From contig NCSJ02000614.1 in assembly GCA_002812745.2 (NCBI GenBank), positions 1 to 13,756 of the forward strand: a stretch of DNA of 13,756 nt, written 5' to 3'. The first letter of the stretch is position 1. The number at the start of each line of letters is the position of its first letter. The notes beneath the pieces are model-generated. The model made no database searches and was not told the DNA's origin. It was given only the letters and a program-made list of their open reading frames with translations. Positions 1-8,156 of this stretch are shown here, one piece after another. This DNA is from Scytalidium lignicola. Taxonomy: Eukaryota > Ascomycota > Leotiomycetes. Both the position numbers and the translations under genes were made by a program.

Positions 1-643
1 TAATCTTACAGTCTAGTCTTAAAAGTTTAATCTTAAAACTGTAAACTATATAATTTAAACTATAAGACTATAATATTTTATTATAATAGTAATATAACTT
101 AAATTAGATAAGTATAACTATAATATAAAAATAAGCTTTATTTAATTAAATATATTTATATTAGTATTATAAAAGTATATTATTAAAATATATAAAATCA
201 GAAAACATAATATTATTTTATAAATTTATTTATATTTTTTATATTAACTAAATTAGTTATTTCTATTAAAGCTTAATTTATTAAAATCTAAGTTATAAAA
301 TCNTTTTTCTTCTAGTTATCCTTAAAGTTCTTACTCTTAAAATAATCTTTTTTTTGTTATTATGTTTAAAGTTTATCTTTTAGTTTATTTCTTTTTATTT
401 TCTTTTTTTATTGTTTAAGATTATTGTATTAATAACAATCTTCTTCTTATTTATTTTAACTATATTATTAAAATTAGAAACTTTAAATATATAATTTATA
501 TTCTTTTACTTATTTAGCAATTTCATTTATAACAATTAAAATACTTTATTATTATAAACTTTTTAATAGTATTAAAAGTTAATTATGCTTTATAATATTT
601 ATAAAGATTATAAGTAATATTAAATATTCTTTTAACTTTAATA
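1..643. other. AT-rich degenerate sequence, no gene recognised
   Basis: This stretch is extremely A+T rich and practically free of CpG. I read both strands and found no domain that I can name. On the minus strand around 300-420 there is a lysine- and arginine-rich reading with a few stops, which could be the eroded basic region of a transposon protein, but low complexity explains it equally well. It ends at the left border of the Gypsy-1 LTR, so it is the sequence into which that element inserted, or the debris of another element. One N at 303 abuts a run of six T. Confidence 0.6.
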
Positions 644-986
644 TGTTACAAAACTACGTTATCCAGGTTACTGAATAGCTGTAGGTAAGGTAGATGTTCA
701 GGGATAGTGGAAATGTGTAATATACAAGCAGGCGACTAAGTCNAAGGTANGATTCAGTAATGTATTTANGTTGAANANNAGGAGTCTACTCTNNTGTTCT
801 TACAGTGTNCTTATATAGATAATGAAATCCTACTAGACCTNTTNGAGTCCTTNGAGTCCTCTGGAGTCTCNTAAGGATNCTAGGACTCCATCANNTGACT
901 TNTGATTGTTAGGTTCTTTATGTACACCTTNTGTNTACNAAGCCTCANGCNTACACNAATCAGCTTGTTAGGTAAAANCTNTAACA
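644..986 (-). repeat. Gypsy-1 3' LTR (left copy)
   Basis: This is a 343-bp LTR bounded by TGTTACA (644-650) and TGTAACA (980-986, with one N). It aligns along its whole length with the right LTR: shared blocks include the first 15 bases, the aggcgactaag block near 730, the tatatagataatgaaat block near 815 and the gcctca block near 941. The U3 part, about 835-890, differs clearly from the right LTR (GAGTCC-type rather than GGACCC-type motifs). From about 723 onward it is peppered with N. Being the downstream LTR of a minus-strand element, it would carry the polyadenylation function. Confidence 0.9.
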
Positions 987-999
987 TTATCCCTTTTTT
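987..999 (-). other. Polypurine tract of Gypsy-1
   Basis: Read on the minus strand, a purine-rich run (AAAAAAGGGATAA) sits directly against the first base of the 3' LTR (TGTTA). That is where the plus-strand primer of LTR retrotransposons lies. An N at 1000 follows the T run on the plus strand. Almost the same junction reappears on the plus strand at 7899-7921. Confidence 0.7.
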
Positions 1000-1609
1000 N
1001 TATTANTGTTGCCTTNANNCTTAACTTGTNNTCATGAATTATTTTGTTNGTTTGTNAATCCTTTNCTTTCTTTCAACATGCCCTNAAAGTGTTCTTNTCC
1101 CTTTCTTCCTTCTGATCTTGAGAGAAAGAAAAGANAGAGGGTNACTNTTGCTTTGANTATTNAGGACANTNGNGATANTATNGATCCTTGTTCTTATTNT
1201 TCNAAGGAGAACNAAAAGTNCATTGTAGACCTCTTNAAAGTCCTTNTNNTGTTCTGAGTGTGTATGNANNAAGTGTTCTTNNGATNTGTCTTCNNATTCT
1301 TAGGATAAGAANNTTCCTNGTTCNNANGACTANGAGTCCTTGGAAAAATCNATGGACAGANTNNAAGTAGAAGAAGAAGAAGTTATGGCTAAAATCCTTN
1401 NTTTNCNAAAGTAACANGCTCTTCTNNGANGGNGAAAGAATNAGATNGCCTGGNNTANCCTGAAGTATNTAGACGAACTTNACNNTNTAGAAGAGAAANA
1501 GAGGTAAGAGAAANTNTCTGAAGAGTNATGTTCTNCTTNTACAAGNAAGGCTTCTTCTTCTGTTNNNAACNNCTTCTTNTCNGACCTTGTGATTCNATTG
1601 CTTNGAAAT
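1000..1609 (-). other. N-rich 3' region of Gypsy-1 between chromodomain and LTR
   Basis: Several percent of the bases here are single or double N, so no reading frame can be trusted on either strand. The segment lies between the end of the chromodomain and the polypurine tract, where Gypsy elements carry the pol C-terminus and 3' untranslated sequence. The minus strand just beyond the chromodomain reads lysine- and glutamate-rich, consistent with an integrase tail. Open plus-strand stretches near 1009-1370 are made mostly of ambiguous codons and are not credible genes. Confidence 0.6.
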
Positions 1610-1619
1610 CTGTTCTAGG

Positions 1620-1790
1620 ATAAGTTCAGTGATATACCTCTAGTAACTCCTTACAGCTCATGAGATTAGAAGTAAATTCTTATCCATTCTTATTCTTTGG
1701 ATATCTTATTTATTTAACCAAGTATTACAGTTTCTTATAATGTATCCTATGATTGATGATTTTCTTAACTTCATATTCTCTTTCTGGATT
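1620..1790 (-). other. Chromodomain remnant at the C-terminus of Gypsy-1 integrase
   Basis: After the frame is reset at the N at 2010, the minus strand reads EREYEVKKIINHR, then YKKL, QYLVK (Gln now a stop), RYPKNKNG, SNL, KELLEVYH. This follows the chromodomain pattern YEVEKILDHR...YLVKWKGY...NEWEP..NL, with both expected Trp codons now stops. In chromoviruses the domain binds methylated histone H3 and steers integration towards heterochromatin. That fits an element sitting in an AT-rich, repeat-packed block. About 50 residues are recognisable, the normal size of the domain. Confidence 0.85.
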
Positions 1791-4700
1791 AACTTCTTCT
1801 AGCATTAATGTTTAAGCATTTTCAGGTGCTGGTTTAAGAAGTAAAACATAGAAAACAAGATATATCTTAATTGTTATTGGTAATTTCAATTTATAAGTTA
1901 AAGGTTTATAGACTTCTTCGATTTCATATAGTCTTATCTTTACTTAGTCTAGTTTATTGTTTGGTCTTGTTATTTTGATGTTCTTTTTAAGAAGATAAAC
2001 TTTATCCTCNTTTTTTGTACATTAGTTTTATCAAGTGTCCATGATCATAGTATTTCTTCATCCTTTCTTTAGTGTATTAAAGTAAGTTCTTGATCTTTTC
2101 TTATATTTCTTCTATTTGTTTTGTATGAATCTTTGTTGATTTACTTGTGGATTCTAATTCTAGTCTAGTATGAAATCCTTCTAGTTCTTGTCCATAATTA
2201 GCATAGAATGAAATGATCCTGGTTGATTTATATAGTATACCATTGTATGCTATTTCTGCTATTAGCAGGTAATCAACTTAATTATCTTGGTTATAGTTAA
2301 CATAACATTTTAAGTATCCTTTTAACCAACTGTTCAAACGTTCTGTTTTTCCGTTGGTTTATGAATGTTATACTATTGATAACTTTCTCTTGACCTTTAT
2401 TCTTGTTGTTATTGTTTCCTAAAACTTAGATGTGAATTTAGTATCTTTATCAGAGATTATTTGTTTTGGTAATCTCTACTAAGATACTATTCTTTGTAAG
2501 AATATATCAACTACTTCTTTTGTTCTTTAAGTCTCCTTGAATAGTTCAAATGTTGTATAATTGGTATAATGTTCAGTTATTACAAAGATGAAGTTATACT
2601 TGACCTTTGTTGTATGATTTGTGGAAATTGGTAGTTTTATGATAAAATCTTATTCAATTAGTTCTTATAGATTGTCAAGTATTTGCATAAAGTGTAATTG
2701 TTTTTAAGGCTTTCTTCTTAGATTCTTAACCTTCTTATAGATTTCACATTCTGTGATTACTTTCTTAACTATTGATTGTAGTTTCACAATAAAGTAATCC
2801 TTGTTGATTTAGTAATAACATTAGGCTATTCTTATATGTTTGTTATATAGCAGACTATACTATTCCTTGACAAACTCTTCTGCTAGTTTAGTTAGTATGT
2901 ATAACCTTTTGTTCTTATACCAAATGTCTTTAATTTTCTCTTACTTACCTTTAGTTATGTTTAGTAAAGCATTTTCTTCCTCTTCCTTTTTGGTTGCTTT
3001 ATTGATTTGATTAGCCTAGTACTTGTTTATTATTATTGTTATAACCATGAGTTATCCCTTATTATATACTAGGAATCCACTTTTGTTTTCCTTTAATATA
3101 AGTTCATTCTTCTCTTTCTCTTTGGCTGAGTACTCAGGTTTTCAGCTTAGAGCATTTGCTCTTCTATTGTCTTCACCCTTAATATGAGTAATCTTGAAAT
3201 TATACTTAGATAGCTTTTCTGCTTATTATGCTTGCCTTACATTTAACTGTTTGGTTGTTATAAAGTATTAGAGGTTATAATGATCTAAAAGTATATTTAC
3301 TGTCTTATTAGATCTAACTATATATACTCTCTAATGCTTTAAAGCTTTTATGATGGCTAACATTTCCTTATCTGATGTTTGATAATTTCTTTTTGCAATG
3401 TTCAGCTTTCTTAACTAAAATGCTAATAGTACTTGGTAATGTTGTTTATTAATCTACTGTAATTGCAATAATATAACTCTTAATGCTATATCAGAGGTAT
3501 TAGTTTCAATTCTTATTCCTTTCTTTAGATCAAAGATTCCTAAGAAATCTCCCTTTATAAAGGTATCCTTAATGCTTTAAAATGCTTCCTTTATAATGTT
3601 ATTCTATTTGTAAGCTTAATCCTTCTTTGTAAGTTCAGTTAATAGTGTAAAGATCTTGGAATAATCTTTCACAAATCTCCGGTAATAATTAACTAACCTT
3701 AAAAAACTTTATAATTGTTTAATAGTCTTAGGTGGTTCTTATTCTTTAATTGACTAAATCTTGTTGTCAAAGGTTTTTATCCTTTCTCCAGAAATACAAT
3801 GTCTTAAGAACTGAACTTGTTCCTTGAAGAATTTACATTTTACAAGTTTGTAATGTAATCTTGCCTTTTACAATACTTGTAGAACAAGCTTGATATGCTT
3901 TTTATGTTCTTTAATACTCTTTGAGTAAATGATTATATTATCAAGATATACTATTATGAATTTCTCCAAGTATTTTTCTAATATCCAGTTTATTATTCTT
4001 TATTATGTTGTTAAAGTATTGGTTATACCAAACGTTATAACTAATAACTTGAATAATCTGTATTTTGTTCGAATAGTAATTTTCCATTTATTACCTCTTT
4101 TAATCTTAACCAGATTAAACGTTGATTATAAGTTTAACTTAGTGAATATAACAACTTCCTTTAACTTGTTCATTATTGAATTTATTAATAATAAAGGGTA
4201 TTAGTCTTTTTTTAGTCTTATTATTCAAGTGTTTATAATTACTACAAAGTCATCTTAACAGATTATCTCCTTTCTTTGCATAATGTAATAGTACTCTAGC
4301 TTTACTATGATCTTCTTTGTATAAACCTCTAAATACCATTTTCTCAAGCAATTATTTTTTCATTACTTTATCCTTAACAAGAGTTGTTTGATAAATTAGT
4401 CTATAAGTTAGTTTGAACTCCTCTTTAAGCTTTATCTTATAATCTTATAGTTTATATTCAGATAAGGTTAAATCATTAAGTCTTTCTGTGAATAATTTTA
4501 GCCATTTATAATATTCTTCAAGAATATGTTTTATAATCTTATCAATATAAACAACTCCTAAAGATATAATTTCTTCTAAGAAGATAATTATACTTGTTCT
4601 CTAATTAATTATCAGATTATGCTTCTTTATCTATTCAATTCCTAATATAACCTGATATATTCTTAACTTCATAACATCAAAAGATATCCTTTCCTAATAG

Positions 4701-5544
4701 CTTTTACTATACCTTATATTTAAGTTCTAAGTTTAAACATCAATATACTTTTGAACCTTAGTACTATTCATTAACAATATTAAATAACTATTATTCTTAA
4801 CTCTTATGCTAAGTCTAAGTCATTTTATGACTTGTTTACTGATAAAGTTCCTTTTAGCTTTTAAATCAATTAAAGCTCTTACTAGCTTTTTACACAGCAT
4901 TATGTTGATATATAATGAACTTTCATTATTCATAGAGTAAAGATTAATATTTCTAGTATTATTAATTGACATATTATCATTAATCTTCAAATTTTCAATG
5001 TTTTCTTCTAATTCTTTGAAGAGTATTATTTATCTTTCAATAAGATTTCACAACCTTGGTTTATCTAGGCTTTTGTTGTTCATAAATGCTTGTACATCTT
5101 ATACTCATTCTACTATTTCATTTTTAAGATGTTCTCTTATTTCAATGATAAAAACATTACTTATTATAAGAATTCTTTTTACAAAATTCAAAGGATATAT
5201 TACTACTTCTTGGTTGAACTGTTAATCAATCCTCTGTCTTATCTTATCCTCCTTTAACAATATAATAAGTAACTCTAAAGGTAATAAATCTTCCTTTAAT
5301 TTATTAACTATAAATAACACTTCTACATCTTAGTTAACTTGTTCGATAACAATCTTTACTAGTTCTCTTCACTTTTGTTGAATATAATACTGTTTAACTT
5401 CAGGTAATTACTTTATTGATTTCCTTAGACCTTAGATTTCTTTGTATTATGTTTTTGCCTCTAAACAGTTTTGTTAAAAAAGTTATTATCAAAAGTCCTT
5501 CATGTTGAACATCATATCATCCTTATACAACATAGCTTAATCTC

Positions 5545-5551
5545 TTTTTTT
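5545..5551 (-). other. A7 run at the gag-to-pol frame change of Gypsy-1
   Basis: On the minus strand the gag frame reads ATA AAA AAA GAG here. Coding character passes to the -1 frame at exactly this run: upstream the gag frame is coding-like, downstream the -1 frame reads AMLYKDDMMFNMKDF and continues to the protease. A-AAA-AAA in this phase is a valid -1 slippery heptamer. However, a one-base loss in a homopolymer gives the same picture, and Tf1-type elements normally use a single open frame. The gag frame would meet TGA about 12 codons later. Confidence 0.45.
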
Positions 5552-7404
5552 ATTATTATCTAAGTATCTTTAAGTATTTAGTCAAAGTCATCTTAGATCT
5601 GAGTTCTTTCTACTAGTAAGAAGAATTTACATAATCCTTTCTTGATAATAATGTTTTGCAGATTAATCTTATAGATTAAAGTAAGATCCTCAAGATTAAG
5701 TTTTTGTTCTTCGACAATCACTTCTTCTTATTATACAATTTAATAAAGTTAACTCCTGTCCAGGATTTCCTATTCTCTTAGTCCTCTTATGTTAATCATA
5801 AGATAATATTTCAAGATTAATAATTCTCTAGAAACAAGATATTACTTTGTTAGTATAACCTTAAACTTTGTTAATATGATCATCTAGATTCTATTGACTC
5901 CTAGCATAGATCTCTATCTATTCAGGCTAATAACCTTCTCTTAGTTCTAAGGATGTCTCATATGTTAAGTCTTTCTCATTAGTACAAAATCTGTTTTCAA
6001 GATTCTTATTATTATTATCTTGTTTATATCAGTCTTAACAATAAGTTCTAGTACAATTACTAAGTCTTAGTAATCCCCTTCTTCTTCTAAGGAATTCCTT
6101 TTATCACTTGAACTTTCCTCTTCTGATAATTTTAACAAGATATCTATAATTCTTAGGATTCTTATAACTTCAACTTTAACTGATAAGCTTGACTTAATAT
6201 CTTTCTTATAAGTATTTGTTATATGCCCAGAAAGTCTATACTTGAAATACAATTTATTTTTCCTTCTGTTATCAAGTTCTTCAAGGGAGATTTTAAAGGA
6301 ATTCCTTTTCTTGNTTTTTTCCTCTGAAATACTTCTTTCCTTTCCCTTTAAAGGTCTTCACTTTCTTTATAGCATTCAACTTCATAAGGTCTCCTTGATC
6401 TTTCTTGCCTTCAGTCTTTCTTCTATTAAAGTNNATGATCCCCTTTTCTTGTCCAAAATCATTTTATACTATTCATTCCTGATCTTAATAGACAAGTTAA
6501 CAAGAGTATTAAATGTAATGACTATAGGTTGTTAGTATAGTTCTTCTTTGATAAAGTCCTTCAATCTAATCTTATACTAGTGTATATACACTTCCTCCTC
6601 CTAGTTGACTAACACTGCATACTAATGATAAAGCATTGTATATTTACTAGGACTTTTGGTTTGCCTGAGGTGAGCTAATTGTCTTTTGGCATTCCTTTTC
6701 TCGTCAACATCCTCATACAAGTGTTTGAGTTCTCCTATATAGTTTTCCCAACTCCTAAGGATGTTTCTTACTCCTTAGTTCATTGTTCCTCTGTTTATAG
6801 CAAACCATTCGTCCTTAAAGGGTTGAAACCAAGTTTTAGCTACTCCTCTTAAGTATATGGATGCTTACAGAACCTTATGCATATCTCCAGGTAGTAAATA
6901 ATCATTCAGCACTAAATAAGTTCTTGTCTGCACAAGGTAGGCTTTTAACTTCTTTTTATCCTCATAGAACAGATTTGGTCTAACGATTTTGACTTCTCTA
7001 AGTATCATTATTAGAACTTGTTCAACGTCATCTTCTAGTTCAGAGTCTAGATCAAGGTCCAGGCTTAGAGCTCTTGGTACTAACTTTGGGTTAAGTTTAA
7101 GTAATAAAGGTGCTAGTTTCTTTCTTGTAGTTCTTGACGATTCTCCAACAGTTGATTCTTTTGTTGACTTAGTAAGTTGCTTTAACAGCATAACAACTTC
7201 CTCTAACACTCCTTCCTAGATATTAGTTTCTTCAATAGTTTGGTTCTCACCTTGATCTTCTTCAGAACTATCTTCTGAACTTTCCTCAGATACTTCCTCA
7301 AATCCCTCTTCAGATTCCTCTTCAGAGCCTTCTTCAGAACCTTCTTCTGGTCATCGTTCGTTGTTGTTATTTACCAGTGTGTCTATTCCCAAATCCTGAT
7401 TCAT
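5552..7404 (-). pseudogene. gag: Gypsy-1 gag (capsid/nucleocapsid), degenerate
   Basis: The start ATG at 7404 lies 22 bases past the 5' LTR and is in frame with everything downstream. Residues about 20-60 form a very acidic Glu/Ser-rich tract, repeats of roughly EEGSEE. A capsid (retrotransposon gag) region follows at about 7000-6450: KKLKAYLVQ, YLLPGDMHKV, ASIYLRGVAKTWFQPF, GELKHLYEDVD, the expected pattern of fungal Gypsy gag. A basic Lys-rich stretch (GDLMKLNAIKKVKTFKGK) precedes the knuckle at 6249-6205, YFKYRLSGHITNTYK, in which all three zinc-binding Cys of CX2CX4HX4C have become Tyr (TGT to TAT) and only His remains. The Ns at 6433-6434 and 6314 sit exactly where the frame changes. In-frame stops are scattered throughout. 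The protein would have packaged the element RNA in virus-like particles. Confidence 0.9.
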
Positions 7405-7415
7405 CAAGATAGGCA

Positions 7416-7423
7416 GTGTTCAA
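7416..7423 (-). other. Putative self-complementary primer-binding site of Gypsy-1
   Basis: On the minus strand the 5' LTR ends TGTAACA, then after two T comes TTGAACAC. It does not begin with the TGG that pairs with tRNA 3' CCA ends. It is instead a perfect 8-nt complement of GTGTTCAA at 7560-7553 in the same LTR, close to where the transcript should begin. The pairing is of the type used by Tf1-like elements, which prime reverse transcription with their own mRNA 5' end. Confidence 0.5.
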
Positions 7424-7592
7424 AATGTTACAAAACTACGCTATCTAGGTCATTGGATAGCCAAGGGTAAGGTAGATATTCAGGGACAGTGGAAATGTAT
7501 AATACACAACAGGCGACTAAGTCAAGGGTAAAATCTAAGTAATGTATTTAAGTTGAACACAAGGAGTCTACTCTCATGTTCTTGCAGTATGC

Positions 7593-7599
7593 TTATATA
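7593..7599 (-). promoter_or_regulatory. TATA box in Gypsy-1 5' LTR
   Basis: TATATAA on the minus strand lies about 40 bases upstream of the GTGTTCAA segment proposed as the mRNA 5' end. The same tatatag block is kept in the left LTR near 815. The position inside the LTR, upstream of gag and downstream of the duplicated U3 module, is right for the core promoter. Confidence 0.55.
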
Positions 7600-7620
7600 G
7601 ATAATGAAATACAGTTGAAC

Positions 7621-7684
7621 CCCTGGACCCCTAGGTCCTTAGGTCCTAAACCGATAGACCCTGGACCTCCTAGGTCTTAGGTCC
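7621..7684 (-). repeat. Two-copy 26-bp module in Gypsy-1 U3
   Basis: 7621-7646 and 7659-7684 match at 25 positions with two one-base gaps, at a 38-bp period. Each copy contains the partial palindrome GGACC..CCTAGG..GGTCC. They lie upstream of the TATA box, where enhancer-like repeats are common in LTRs. The left LTR has a different, GAGTCC-rich sequence at this place. Confidence 0.7.
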
Positions 7685-7784
7685 TCATCACGTGACTGTC
7701 TAATTGTTAAGTTCTCTTGTACAACATTCCTGTACCGAGCCTCAGGCCTACACCAATTAGCGTGTTGCAGTAAAACCTGTAACA

Positions 7785-7912
7785 GATCTTCACATTTAAA
7801 AGAAGTATAAAATTCAGGAATGATCTTTATATCTGTAAACCTTAGGAGAAGTGTTAAAGGATGTTAAGGACTTATAACTCTTAAGGATAAAAGCCTTAAA
7901 AGAAAGGGATAA
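7785..7912 (+). other. Short AT-rich flank, possibly 3' end of a plus-strand element
   Basis: This 128-bp piece lies between the Gypsy-1 5' LTR and the next LTR-like block. One plus-strand frame, starting at 7785, reads Lys/Glu/Leu-rich (GEVLKDVKDL, LRIKALKERDNVKA) with a few CAA/CAG-derived stops, so it may be the eroded tail of a coiled-coil protein. I cannot name it. Its last bases, AAAGAAAGGGATAA, are purine-rich and resemble the Gypsy-1 polypurine tract. Confidence 0.35.
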
Positions 7913-8156
7913 TGTTAAAGCTTAGATTACAAAGCTTAAGAAGTGTATATAATATATTAAGCATATGAACAGAGTATTAAGATAAGGGCTCATTTCAAGA
8001 GTATATAAAACTTAATGTATATAAGGGTAATCTAAGTAATTATTATGATTTAGATTCTTCAAGAATTAGTTTGAAGAATAGAACAAGCTTAATTATTAGT
8101 ATTATTACCTCCTTAATTGTAATTCATTGTCTTCACCTTAAACTTAGTCTATAACA
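7913..8156 (+). repeat. LTR-like block (244 bp), probable solo or 3' LTR
   Basis: The block starts TGTTA and ends TAACA, an inverted 5-bp end pair. It holds TATA-like motifs (tatataatata near 7948, gtatataaaa near 8002) and is flanked on both sides by ATAA (7909-7912 and 8157-8160), a possible 4-bp target duplication. Integrase coding of Gypsy-2 resumes immediately after it, which fits an LTR interrupting that element. Against a simple solo LTR, its left junction resembles a polypurine tract joined to an LTR, as in Gypsy-1. No second copy is present in the window to prove it. Confidence 0.45.

Larger units (their letters stand above)
1610..5551 (-). pseudogene. pol: Gypsy-1 pol: protease, reverse transcriptase, RNase H, integrase, chromodomain
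   Basis: Domains follow the Ty3/Gypsy order on the minus strand. A charged linker covers about 5545-4990. Protease is near 4880 (ALIDL, then NFISKQV, with the usual catalytic DSGA decayed; later ILGIE for ILGMEW). Reverse transcriptase covers about 4330-3600: FTKLNL near 4135, FGITN near 4030, and YLDN at 3937-3945 where YLDD is expected, so one catalytic Asp is lost. The connection reads FLRLVNYYRRF. RNase H is at about 3510-3150 (ETNTSD, KEMLAIIKALKH, GEDNRRANALS). Integrase is at about 2860-1950: a zinc-binding remnant, then ISDKDTKFTSKF near 2440 and TNGKTERLN near 2345. The frame changes at about 4165 and at N2010. Dozens of TAA, TAG and TGA codons replace Gln, Arg or Trp. It cannot make protein. 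Confidence 0.93.
644..7784 (-). mobile_element. Degenerate full-length Ty3/Gypsy chromovirus (Gypsy-1)
   Basis: The element spans 7141 bp and is bounded by two LTRs that both begin TGTTACA and end TGTAACA. Between them, on the minus strand, lie gag, protease, reverse transcriptase, RNase H, integrase and a chromodomain. That order (integrase after RNase H) defines Ty3/Gypsy, and the chromodomain places it among the chromoviruses, near the fungal Tf1/sushi/MAGGY group. All coding parts carry many in-frame stops. The five bases outside the left LTR (taata) and the right LTR (gatct) do not match, so no target-site duplication is visible. The two LTRs also differ strongly in U3. The copy is old, recombined, or partly an assembly consensus. 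Confidence 0.93.
7426..7784 (-). repeat. Gypsy-1 5' LTR (right copy)
   Basis: This 359-bp LTR, TGTTACA to TGTAACA, is free of N. It is less AT-rich than its surroundings and still has a few CpG. On the minus strand, U3 holds two copies of an imperfect 26-bp module (plus coordinates 7621-7646 and 7659-7684, period 38 bp) with GGACC/GGTCC and CCTAGG palindromes, followed by a TATA box at 7599-7593. It would have driven transcription of gag-pol leftwards from about 7560. Confidence 0.92.

Noticed and set aside
1..643. Possible mitochondrial DNA, because of the extreme A+T content
   Set aside because: The neighbouring sequence is nuclear LTR retrotransposons with RIP-like decay. No mitochondrial gene or tRNA was seen.
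1009..1370. Two overlapping plus-strand open frames in the N-rich zone
   Set aside because: They stay open mainly because stop codons are hidden by N. They carry no domain and lie opposite to the Gypsy-1 coding strand.
3929..4204. Plus-strand open frame of 91 codons
   Set aside because: It is antisense to the Gypsy-1 reverse transcriptase, whose FTKLNL and YLDN motifs are on the minus strand. The hydrophobic composition follows from AT-rich complement.
4998..5225. Plus-strand open frame of 75 codons
   Set aside because: It is antisense to the linker before the Gypsy-1 protease, where the minus strand is coding-like (EIREHLKNEIVE, FKELEENIENL).
6242..6535. Plus-strand open frame over gag
   Set aside because: It is a shadow of the basic gag region. 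It contains Ns, and homology runs on the minus strand.
6989..7219. Ser/Thr-rich plus-strand open frame, looks like a secreted or wall protein
   Set aside because: It is the antisense of the Gypsy-1 gag capsid region. The serine richness mirrors codons of the acidic minus-strand protein.
7240..7350. Tandem TTCTTCAGA-like repeats, first taken for a minisatellite
   Set aside because: They are codons of the acidic Glu/Ser tract at the gag N-terminus, in frame with the start at 7404.
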